A stretch of DNA of 6,864 bases, from the NCBI GenBank assembly GCA_002394205.1, contig DGTC01000030.1, positions 1 through 6,864 on the forward strand, written 5' to 3'. The notes beneath the pieces were generated by a model that saw nothing but the letters and a program-made list of their open reading frames with translations, was not told where the DNA came from and searched no databases. Below are positions 1-5,803 of this stretch, one piece after another. The first letter of the stretch is position 1; each line of letters begins with the position of its first letter. The position numbers and the translations under genes are program-made. The DNA comes from Lachnospira sp. UBA4346 (GTDB taxonomy: Bacteria; Bacillota; Clostridia; Lachnospirales; Lachnospiraceae).

Positions 1-64
1 TGTTTTACTATTCAATTATCAAAGTCCTTATTTGTTGTCATTGCTGTTTTCCGACAGCTCAGTT
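1..64 (-). other. Putative leader of a leftward rRNA operon
   Basis: Read on the minus strand, this stretch follows a strong promoter and contains a small hairpin (GCTGT at 47-43 of the plus strand pairing with ACAGC at 58-54). It then has the sequence CTTTGATAATTGAATAG (plus 24-8). This resembles the CTTTGAAAA-T/C-TGAA-type box found in leaders and spacers of clostridial rRNA operons, where long processing stems form. No protein-coding start with a ribosome binding site is seen. The inference is that a 16S rRNA gene, or another stable RNA, lies left of the window. The resemblance is from memory, so it could instead be the leader of a highly expressed protein gene. Confidence 0.5.
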
Positions 65-93
65 ATACTACCATTTATATCCACTTGTGTCAA
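65..93 (-). promoter_or_regulatory. Strong sigma-A-type promoter firing leftward
   Basis: The minus strand has a perfect TTGACA -35 box (plus 88-93), a 17-base spacer and TAGTAT as -10 box (plus 65-70, 4 of 6 matches). A TATAAC lies three bases further on. The perfect -35 box and the leader-like sequence downstream suggest a promoter for a highly transcribed unit, probably rRNA, outside the window. Confidence 0.6.
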
Positions 94-97
94 CATC

Positions 98-140
98 TTT
101 TTTCAATTTTTTTCAAATTTCTTTTATTTTTTGCTTTTTT
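98..140 (-). promoter_or_regulatory. A-tract UP-like element upstream of the leftward promoter
   Basis: Directly upstream of the minus-strand -35 box is a run of A-tracts on the minus strand (T-tracts on the plus strand), broken every few bases, over about 43 bases. Such tracts upstream of TTGACA are typical of UP elements that bind the RNA polymerase alpha C-terminal domain at rRNA promoters. The AT-richness is seen directly; the function is inferred. Confidence 0.45.
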
Positions 141-271
141 CTACAAGAATTGCCTTATTTTATGTGTATTCTACTGATATAACAGTTACTCCCTAAAATT
201 ATTTGTTCCAATATATTTTTGTATAAGACACCATACAATAAAAACAGAACACGCTATGTAACAAAATTCAT
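141..271. other. Intergenic stretch with no recognised feature
   Basis: This AT-rich sequence lies between the leftward promoter region and the rightward promoter at 272. I see no reading frame with a ribosome binding site, no strong hairpin and no repeat. It separates two divergent transcription units. Confidence 0.6.
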
Positions 272-300
272 TTGAATATTTATAAACCGAATAATATAAT
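272..300 (+). promoter_or_regulatory. Promoter of the 109-residue membrane protein gene
   Basis: A -35 box TTGAAT (272-277, 4 of 6 matches) is followed by exactly 17 bases and a perfect -10 box TATAAT (295-300). Transcription would begin near 307, giving a short leader of about 35 bases that carries the ribosome binding site at 329-335. Confidence 0.75.
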
Positions 301-342
301 ATACTTAGATATATCAATTGCAAATTGGAAGGAGGTTTTCAT

Positions 343-672
343 ATGGCTGCCATTATTATGGGATTTATAATGTGGACGTTATTTGGATGTGTTATGGTCG
401 GATTGGGAATTGGTGCTTTTTTTTCAAAGAAACCCGTTGCTTTTTGGGCGAACATTAAAGTCTTTCAAGTCAATGACATAAGAAGATATAATCAAGCAAC
501 AGGGAAACTTTTTATTGTTTATGGGATTATTTTTATCGTATTTGGATTGCCATTACTCAGTGAGCAGAATTCACCTTATATTTTATTATCTGTTTTGGGT
601 GTAATGATAGAAACAATCGTCCTAATGGCAATTTATAATTTGTATATAACAAAGAAATATGAAAAGAAATAA
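343..672 (+). CDS. Small three-helix membrane protein of unknown function (109 aa)
   Basis: I do not recognise the family with confidence. The protein appears to have three hydrophobic helices at about residues 5-27, 55-72 and 78-102. A polar loop between the first two carries SKKPVAFWANIK and NDIRRYNQATGKL, and the tail is lysine-rich (KKYEKK). There is no signal peptide or catalytic motif. It is probably an integral cytoplasmic-membrane protein. The start is ATG at 343 because AAGGAGG lies 7 bases before it. An in-frame TTG at 325 would place the ribosome binding site inside the coding sequence, so it is unlikely. The gene stands alone, with its own promoter at 272-300. The topology loosely recalls small DUF3784- or SdpI-type proteins, but the motifs I remember for those are not evident. 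Confidence 0.8.
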   Translation: MAAIIMGFIMWTLFGCVMVGLGIGAFFSKKPVAFWANIKVFQVNDIRRYNQATGKLFIVYGIIFIVFGLPLLSEQNSPYILLSVLGVMIETIVLMAIYNLYITKKYEKK

Positions 673-790
673 TTTTCACTCTTTTGCCTGTTACTTATCA
701 GTACACATAATTACATTATAACGATTACAGTAAATCTATTTCTACTTATTTCTGTTTTCTACAACAAATCATCAAATACTATGAAAAATG

Positions 791-888
791 AGCGATTTGG
801 ATTTAAAGATTAAAGTGGCACAAAATATATTTATGTATATAACCTACTACCTTATACATCTATATATTTTGTACCACCTTGAATCGCT
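791..888 (-). repeat. Long imperfect hairpin in the convergent gap
   Basis: Three nested arms pair. They are 791-797 with 882-888 (AGCGATT/AATCGCT), 812-830 with 862-880 (19 pairs), and 833-839 with 853-859 (7 pairs) around a 13-base loop. Two positions in the middle stem (814/878 and 819/873) mismatch in plus-strand RNA but form G-U pairs in minus-strand RNA. Folding therefore favours a minus-strand transcript, which would be the 3' end of the LUD gene message. T-rich sequence follows on both sides. It may be a bidirectional terminator, a structured RNA or a MITE-like element; I cannot tell which. The rest of the gap 673-951 holds nothing else I can support. Confidence 0.65.
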
Positions 889-951
889 TTATTTCTTATA
901 GCAGACATACTAATAAACAATTTTATTTCAGTACAACCAACTCTTCTATTA

Positions 952-1569
952 TTAATATCCCAATTTTTCATTAATTAAAATAATCTCTGTCTCCTGTCCT
1001 TTGGTCGGTGCTTCCATAATCTGAATGGTATTACAAATTCGTTGTGGACTATTGCAGTCATAGCATCGATCACCGGCTGCGGCACACGGGGTTTTCAATC
1101 CCATTCTCTGTGCATTCTTCGGAGATGCAATATTTCTGGCTCGCCACATCGCCCGCTCAAAAGTTTCTTCTATTTTATTGACACCAATAACCAAATATAC
1201 TTTCTCATGCCCATACACAGTAGATGCAATTCGATTTCCTGTATTATCAATATTAATCATCTGTCCACTTTGTGTCATCGCATTAACTGAAGAAATATAA
1301 ACTTGCGTATCTGCCGCCTTGCGAAGTACTTCCATTCTTCCATAATCTGCCACCTGCTGCGGTGCATTGTGCCACCATACTGTATTATGTTCTGACAATG
1401 TATCAAAAAGTCCCATCTCCTTTACGGTTACAGAACCGCCGATTCCAACTGTCGTATCATCAATCTGTTCATTTAAATAGGCAGATGCTTCTTTTGCTGT
1501 CTCAAACACCGTTACATGGAAACGTCTTTGTTCCAAATTCTTTTTTACCTGTATCAAATCCATACACAT
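952..1569 (-). CDS. LUD-domain protein (lactate utilization / DUF162-type) with Cys-rich tail
   Basis: This 205-residue soluble protein matches the LUD domain family (LutC/YkgG-like, Pfam LUD_dom). Its visible motifs are VGIGGSVTVKEMGL near residues 41-54, SSVNAMTQSGQMINIDNTGN at 93-112 and GVNKI at 129-133. The C-terminal part carries C162, C169, C172 and C179 in the symmetrical spacing C-x6-C-x2-C-x6-C, which suggests a metal or Fe-S site. True LutC works with LutA and LutB in lactate oxidation. Neither partner is nearby, so this is a stand-alone member whose substrate is unknown. The start is the first of two close ATGs (residues 1 and 3) because GAGGAGG lies about 7 bases upstream. Family assignment is firm; the role in lactate use is not. 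Confidence 0.9.
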   Translation of the reverse strand: MCMDLIQVKKNLEQRRFHVTVFETAKEASAYLNEQIDDTTVGIGGSVTVKEMGLFDTLSEHNTVWWHNAPQQVADYGRMEVLRKAADTQVYISSVNAMTQSGQMINIDNTGNRIASTVYGHEKVYLVIGVNKIEETFERAMWRARNIASPKNAQRMGLKTPCAAAGDRCYDCNSPQRICNTIQIMEAPTKGQETEIILINEKLGY

Positions 1570-1597
1570 ATTGCTTCCTCCTCGTGCAATTTCACTT

Positions 1598-1625
1598 TTT
1601 ATACTTCTTATGACATCATTTTCAA
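1598..1625 (-). promoter_or_regulatory. Candidate promoter of the LUD gene
   Basis: On the minus strand, TTGAAA (plus 1620-1625) and TATAAA (plus 1598-1603, 5 of 6 matches) are separated by 16 bases. Transcription would start about 20 bases before the ATG at 1569, just ahead of the GAGGAGG site. The leader would be very short, so the assignment is moderate. Confidence 0.45.
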
Positions 1626-1868
1626 TTTTTTTGCTTTTTTATGGAAATATCTCATTGTACAACATCTATATTGTTGCTTCTTACTGATATTATTTTTTCG
1701 TCTCAATAATAATGTTAAAATGACACACCCTAAAATACTATGCACATTTCTGTTCAATAATAATCCAATAACAATTATTTTATTGCAAAATAACATATAT
1801 TAAGACTATATTTCATTGTATATTTTTATTTTCACCAAATATTTGTTTTATAATTTCCAGATTATTAT
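1626..1868. other. AT-rich intergenic stretch with no supported gene
   Basis: This lies between the end of the MATE gene and the LUD promoter, both on the minus strand. A short minus-strand frame (1608-1796) has no ribosome binding site and a low-complexity, lysine-rich translation, so I do not call it. I see no convincing intrinsic terminator for the MATE gene. Confidence 0.6.
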
Positions 1869-3224
1869 TTATTCTTCTCCTGCAAGAATCGCCTTCCAAC
1901 GCTTTGAGAATAAATAGTATCCAAACATGCAAATCATTCCAAACACAAAACTAATCGGATAACATAACATAATCCAGGTTCCATCAATATATTTCATAAT
2001 CAAGTACGCACTTGGAATTCGCACAACCCACAACATTACGATACTGACAATTGTTGCATAGCGCATCTGACCAACACCATTTGCTATATTAATAATACCA
2101 TTAAAGATTGCATAACACCACTGGGATAATAAAATTGCCGCCACATATCTGGATGCATAGTCTAATACCTGTGTATCTTGTGAAAATAGACCTAATATTG
2201 GTCTGTGAATTGTCAAAAATAACAATCCAAAACAAAGTGTAACTGCCCCGGAAACAAATGGAATTCGAAGGTAGCCTTGCTTCAAACGATCAATACGCTT
2301 CGCACCATAATTCTGTCCTGAAAATGTTGTTGCTGCAGAGGATAATGCCGTAATAGCTACATTTGCAATACCGGTAATTCGTCCTGCCACTGATGCACCT
2401 GCCATAAATACAGAACCTTGTGCATTTACCATCGTCTGCAATACCATATGTCCAAATGAATAGAGCGAATGATTCAAACCAATTGGCAATCCAAGCATTA
2501 GAATATTTTTCATCTCTTCACCAACATATTTTCTTGGAAGAAACGTAAACTGTAATTCTGGAAATCTCTTTTTAATATAGAAGATACTTACAATCCATGA
2601 TAAATACATTGCTACAATCGTTGCAATTCCTGCTCCCTGAATATCCATATGAAAAGTTGCCACAAATAAAATATCCAATATAATATTTGTCACACAAGAA
2701 ACTACTAAGAACCATAATGAAGCCTTACTATCTCCCATACCACGTAAGATTCCCGAATTCATATTATAGCCTATATTTCCAAGTGTTCCTAAAAAGACAA
2801 TTCTTGTATAGATTAACGCACCATTCCAGGTATCCTCTGGTACTCCCATCAATTTCAACAAATATGGTGCCAAAAAATAACCTGCAATGCTTAATAAAAC
2901 ACCACACACATAAACAAAACAAATAGATGTGCTGCATACATTTCGCATTTTTTCGGTCGCTTTGGCTCCAATATATTGGGATATCAGAATCGACACACCT
3001 ACACCAATTCCCATAAATATACATAAAAGCACCTCTACCGGCTGCGCACTTGTTCCAATTGCCGCAAGTGAAGTATCACCACAATATTTACCGACAATGA
3101 GTGTATCAACGGTTGTATACAACTGCTGCAAAACATTTCCTAAAATAATAGGAATTGCAAACAAAAACACATTTCTCATAATCGGTCCTGTTGTCATATC
3201 AATTTTCTTTCGTTCTTTGCTCAT
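1869..3224 (-). CDS. MATE-family multidrug/Na+ or H+ antiporter
   Basis: This is an integral membrane exporter of the MATE family, usually about 450 residues with 12 helices in two MatE halves; here 451 residues. Family hallmarks are the N-terminal DMTTGPIMRN lead-in, then NVLQQLYTTVDTLIVGK (about 30-46), RGMGDSK (161-167), GAGIAT (197-202), GLPIGLN opening the second half (245-251) and SGQNYGA (302-308). MATE pumps export organic cations, drugs or metabolites using an ion gradient; the substrate here cannot be read from sequence. The start at 3224 is preferred because AAGGA lies 9 bases before it and MSKERKKIDMTTGP is a normal family N-terminus. An upstream ATG at 3272 would add 16 hydrophilic residues and lacks a good ribosome binding site. 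The gene diverges from an AraC-family regulator that probably controls it. Confidence 0.93.
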   Translation of the reverse strand: MSKERKKIDMTTGPIMRNVFLFAIPIILGNVLQQLYTTVDTLIVGKYCGDTSLAAIGTSAQPVEVLLCIFMGIGVGVSILISQYIGAKATEKMRNVCSTSICFVYVCGVLLSIAGYFLAPYLLKLMGVPEDTWNGALIYTRIVFLGTLGNIGYNMNSGILRGMGDSKASLWFLVVSCVTNIILDILFVATFHMDIQGAGIATIVAMYLSWIVSIFYIKKRFPELQFTFLPRKYVGEEMKNILMLGLPIGLNHSLYSFGHMVLQTMVNAQGSVFMAGASVAGRITGIANVAITALSSAATTFSGQNYGAKRIDRLKQGYLRIPFVSGAVTLCFGLLFLTIHRPILGLFSQDTQVLDYASRYVAAILLSQWCYAIFNGIINIANGVGQMRYATIVSIVMLWVVRIPSAYLIMKYIDGTWIMLCYPISFVFGMICMFGYYLFSKRWKAILAGEE

Positions 3225-3297
3225 ATACCCTTGTCCTTTTTCTATTTTATCGTTATACTTATCATATGACATAATAGAATATATTTCTTATCATTAT

Positions 3298-3326
3298 TCG
3301 ATATAGAAATAAGTATTTTTTATACT
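3298..3326 (+). promoter_or_regulatory. Candidate promoter of the AraC-family gene
   Basis: TCGATA (3298-3303, 4 of 6) and TATACT (3321-3326, 5 of 6) are separated by 17 bases, about 45 bases before the ATG at 3371. Downstream lies a direct repeat of CATATTA (3334-3340 and 3343-3349, one helical turn apart). This could be a pair of half-sites for the regulator, but in DNA this AT-rich it may be chance. I found no convincing promoter for the divergent MATE gene. Confidence 0.4.
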
Positions 3327-3370
3327 TTCATGACATATTACTCATATTATTTGTAAAAAGGAGGGTTCCC

Positions 3371-4204
3371 ATGCCAACACCCATTCCCGAAGGTCAATCC
3401 ATTCAAATAACTCATAAGAAATTAGAAGCAAACTATGAAATGCCTTCTTTACAGGCTTCCCAGGATCATTATTCTATTTCTTATATGCTCAGTGGAGACC
3501 GAAAAATCATCACACCAAAGATGAGTTTTTTCTTGCATGCCGGTTATGTAGGTGCAATGGCTCCTTATATTTATCATCGTACACTACCGGAATCGAACCA
3601 AATTTACGAATCTATTCTGATTAAATTCCGCCCTGAATTTGTGAAACCTTTAACAGATAAATTTGGTACGCAGATTCTTGACCGAATCTATGAACAACAC
3701 GCTAATTCCTTCACACTTGAAAACCAACTTCACATCCAGCATGCATTTGAGGAAATACTGCATATTTATCAGGAGGATTCCATTTATTCTGAATTTCAAT
3801 TACAAATGCTCTTATGTGAACTGTTACTTCTTATCTATACGAAGCGTGAAAAACAAGAACAATCCGATGCACATGCAACGGAACTTTCTACACAAATCAC
3901 AGAAGCAATTTATTATCTGGAACGCAATTATACAAAAGATATTTCCATTACAGATGTTGCCAAGGCTTCCGGATATTCTACTGCTTATTTTTCAAGACTA
4001 TTTCTAAAACAAGTGGGACAATCTTATACAGATTATTTAATCGCAATCCGCATCCGCCATGTTCAAGATTTATTGTTAAATTCAAACCGTTCTATCACTG
4101 ATATTGCCTTAGAAACCGGTTTTAAATATCCTGGTAATATGACAAAATGTTTTAAAAAAATTACAGGATTGACTCCGATGGAATTTCGGAAGAAGAATGT
4201 GTAA
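3371..4204 (+). CDS. AraC-family transcriptional regulator
   Basis: This 277-residue cytoplasmic DNA-binding protein has a normal AraC/XylS length. Residues about 15-100 look like a cupin-type ligand-binding domain, with GDRKIITPKMSFFLHAG in the fold region. About 118-165 form a helical linker. The C-terminal domain (about 174-275) has two helix-turn-helix units: SITDVAKASGYSTAYFSRLF (192-211) and a second near 241-262 (SITDIALETGFKYPGNMTKC). It ends with the family signature GLTPMEFRK. The start at 3371 follows AAGGAGG at a spacing of about 6 bases. Because it diverges from the MATE pump gene, it probably activates or represses that pump, and perhaps itself, in response to a small molecule. 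The ligand is unknown. Confidence 0.93.
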   Translation: MPTPIPEGQSIQITHKKLEANYEMPSLQASQDHYSISYMLSGDRKIITPKMSFFLHAGYVGAMAPYIYHRTLPESNQIYESILIKFRPEFVKPLTDKFGTQILDRIYEQHANSFTLENQLHIQHAFEEILHIYQEDSIYSEFQLQMLLCELLLLIYTKREKQEQSDAHATELSTQITEAIYYLERNYTKDISITDVAKASGYSTAYFSRLFLKQVGQSYTDYLIAIRIRHVQDLLLNSNRSITDIALETGFKYPGNMTKCFKKITGLTPMEFRKKNV

Positions 4205-4225
4205 AGCTGTTCTCCAAATCTGCCA

Positions 4226-4585
4226 TTATTCATGCTCCCTTTCTTCTGATAAATTCACTCCACATGCACCACAATATTTCATTTCTACCGATGTTTTTGC
4301 CCCACATTTCGGGCAAATCACTACTGTTTTTTGTCGCTCATTTTCAAATGTTTGAATTGCCTCTTTCGCCTCTTTGATAGCCGCATATCGCTCCATAATT
4401 TCAGGGCTCATACTTTCTCCTGCCTCCAGCTTAAGAAGAGTCAAATTGCCAATCTCTCGGGTTAATAACTTGATTCTTTTCTGCTGCTCTGTAATCTTTC
4501 CATCTACTTTGCAATTATGAACTCCATTCTTCATACTTTTTGCAAAACTACTCATTCCTGCATTCATTTTTCCTGCAATGTCCAT
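4226..4585 (-). CDS. Small zinc-ribbon protein with helical N-terminal region (119 aa)
   Basis: The C-terminus carries a zinc ribbon: C91-P-K-C94 and C105-G-A-C108, the short double-CxxC type found in many clostridial proteins of unknown role. Residues about 30-85 are charged and heptad-like (ITEQQKRIKLLTREIG and following), suggesting a coiled coil. There is no signal peptide or membrane segment. The start is ATG at 4585, preceded by AAGGAGG 8 bases away. The frame is open further upstream to 4675, but that would put the ribosome binding site inside the gene. It lies 21 bases from the convergent AraC gene end and downstream of the terminator that closes the kinase operon, so it is probably its own unit. 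Function unknown; zinc binding is inferred from the cysteines. Confidence 0.8.
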   Translation of the reverse strand: MDIAGKMNAGMSSFAKSMKNGVHNCKVDGKITEQQKRIKLLTREIGNLTLLKLEAGESMSPEIMERYAAIKEAKEAIQTFENERQKTVVICPKCGAKTSVEMKYCGACGVNLSEEREHE

Positions 4586-4680
4586 CGCATTTACCTCCTT
4601 GAATTTGATAAGCCAATCATACAGTCTCATTGTTTGTAAAATATTTAAGAATCGTTTGAGATTTATTAATTCCAAAATTC

Positions 4681-4723
4681 AAAAATGGCAGACCCCACAT
4701 ATGAATATGTGAAAGATCTGCCA
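4681..4723 (-). terminator. Intrinsic terminator closing the kinase/NimA operon
   Basis: In minus-strand RNA, UGGCAGA (plus 4723-4717) pairs with UCUGCCA (plus 4692-4686). After a 2-base bulge, UUUCACAUAU pairs with AUAUGUGGGG, including three U-G pairs, around a tight loop. A run of five Ts follows at once (plus 4685-4681), then a second T-run. It begins about 30 bases after the stop codon of the NimA-like gene. Confidence 0.85.
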
Positions 4724-4753
4724 AATTCTAATATTTGTTTCTGATATTTCCAG

Positions 4754-5251
4754 CTACCTATTTTTAACCCTTGCTTTGACCGTATAATTCGCTATCTCCA
4801 CCTTAATTACAGCAACAGCCTGAACCATCTGCTCTGTAAATTCAAATGCCATTCCTGTCTGATTTATCATCAGCATATTAAGTGCATGTTTTTTATTCTC
4901 TATATCTTCAATGATTGATGCGTTGCCTTGTCCAATGAAAGATGAATAAAATGAACCATACTGGCAGGCAATATCTCCTGCCGGATCAAGTTCTACATCT
5001 GTTTCCAACTCAATACATACATTTTGATTTTTTAGAATCAGATCAATCTTATGCCCTACTTTTGCTCCATGTATATAAAATGTAAAGCAGTCTGCTTCTG
5101 CATCATATTCATAACCATAATGTAATGGCACAATATATGGAAAATCGTCGTCTAACAATCCTAAATGCAATATTTTAGCATCATCCACTACTTTCTTTAT
5201 CTGTTCTAAATCAGTTACTGATCTGTCTTTTCTTCTTATATTTTTGTTCAT
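4754..5251 (-). CDS. NimA-like pyridoxamine 5'-phosphate oxidase-family flavoprotein
   Basis: This 165-residue soluble protein has the split-barrel FMN-binding fold of the PNPOx-like family, in the Nim (nitroimidazole resistance-related) branch. Visible signatures are the N-terminal RRKDRSVTD (6-14), FPYIVPLHYGYEY (37-49), FYIHGAKVGHK (58-68) and a C-terminal half with FIGQGNASI (105-113). Some Nim proteins reduce 5-nitroimidazoles, but most chromosomal homologues have no demonstrated substrate, so resistance should not be assumed. The start at 5251 lies 6 bases after the stop of the upstream gene with only a weak ribosome site, which suggests translational coupling. It is the last gene of the operon and is followed by the terminator at 4681-4723. 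Confidence 0.88.
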   Translation of the reverse strand: MNKNIRRKDRSVTDLEQIKKVVDDAKILHLGLLDDDFPYIVPLHYGYEYDAEADCFTFYIHGAKVGHKIDLILKNQNVCIELETDVELDPAGDIACQYGSFYSSFIGQGNASIIEDIENKKHALNMLMINQTGMAFEFTEQMVQAVAVIKVEIANYTVKARVKNR

Positions 5252-5257
5252 GCTCTG

Positions 5258-5803
5258 TTACCTAAGTCTCTGCCCTTTCTTACACAGTTCATAAATTTCT
5301 TCGTATTTCTGATCAATGATTGGATTGATCCTTTCGGTTTCATCTTTTACTGATTTTTTATAGAAGAAATATGGCATAATCCAACCGACAAACCCGGGAA
5401 TTGCACACAGAAACATAATCAGATAATTCGGATTTTCTCCGATTACCGCAAATGTACCAAGTCCAAGAAATACGGTTCCCACAATCCCAATTAGAATTGC
5501 AAGGATAGTTCCTTTCGTGGTCTTTGCACTCTCCAATCGCTCGATTTCATTTACACATGCTTCGAAGTTTCTTTGTAATCGGGTAAGCTCTACTTTATTA
5601 TTGATATGGCGGTCTCTCCGTAAGTTTAATTTTTCTCTTGAAGGTATCTTTGCATGTGCAGCCTGCTGTTCCTGCCTGATTTTTGTCTGTTCTGTGACTT
5701 CCCAGCCGAAGCTCTCGTACCCATCCATTAGGATACCGATCATAGAGCTGTCACCAACAATCTCTTTATATTCATATCCGATAAATTCTTTGTTATTACT
5801 CAT
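5258..5803 (-). CDS. Coiled-coil membrane protein of unknown function coupled to the kinase gene (181 aa)
   Basis: I do not recognise a named family. The N-terminus, YEYKEIVGDSS through GYESFGWEV (about 10-36), resembles the small DUF4177-like module (YEYK... then ...GWE). Residues about 55-93 are charged and helical, a likely coiled coil (NNKVELTRLQRNFEACVNEI). Two membrane helices follow at about 98-121 and 126-148, then a charged tail (150-181). Both ends are probably cytoplasmic. Its ATG at 5803 overlaps the kinase stop (ATGAGTAA, 8 bases), with GGAG about 8 bases upstream, so it is translationally coupled to the kinase. It might be an accessory or sensing partner of the kinase, but that is inferred only from position. 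Confidence 0.8.
   Translation of the reverse strand: MSNNKEFIGYEYKEIVGDSSMIGILMDGYESFGWEVTEQTKIRQEQQAAHAKIPSREKLNLRRDRHINNKVELTRLQRNFEACVNEIERLESAKTTKGTILAILIGIVGTVFLGLGTFAVIGENPNYLIMFLCAIPGFVGWIMPYFFYKKSVKDETERINPIIDQKYEEIYELCKKGQRLR

Noticed and set aside
325..342. TTG start adding MEGGFH to the first membrane protein.
   Set aside because: These codons are the ribosome binding site itself; ATG at 343 is correctly spaced from it.
836..862. Minus-strand loop of the hairpin contains AGGTAGTAGGTT, identical to 12 bases of animal let-7 microRNA.
   Set aside because: A 12-base match in an AT-rich bacterial intergenic loop is coincidence; bacteria have no let-7 pathway and the rest does not match.
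1608..1796. 62-residue minus-strand reading frame upstream of the LUD gene.
   Set aside because: It has no ribosome binding site, a low-complexity lysine- and leucine-rich translation, and no recognisable domain. It also overlaps the likely LUD promoter.
2687..3306. Reading frames opposite or out of frame with the MATE gene (2687-2926 plus, 2764-3024 minus, 2929-3306 plus).
   Set aside because: They are shadows of a well-conserved MATE coding sequence and lack ribosome sites or domains.
4586..4675. N-terminal extension of 30 residues on the zinc-ribbon protein.
   Set aside because: The extension includes the AAGGAGG site for the ATG at 4585, and the ATG at 4675 has no ribosome site.
4754..5251. 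Calling the NimA-like protein a nitroimidazole resistance determinant.
   Set aside because: The family resemblance is good, but most chromosomal members have no shown resistance function, and sequence alone cannot decide.
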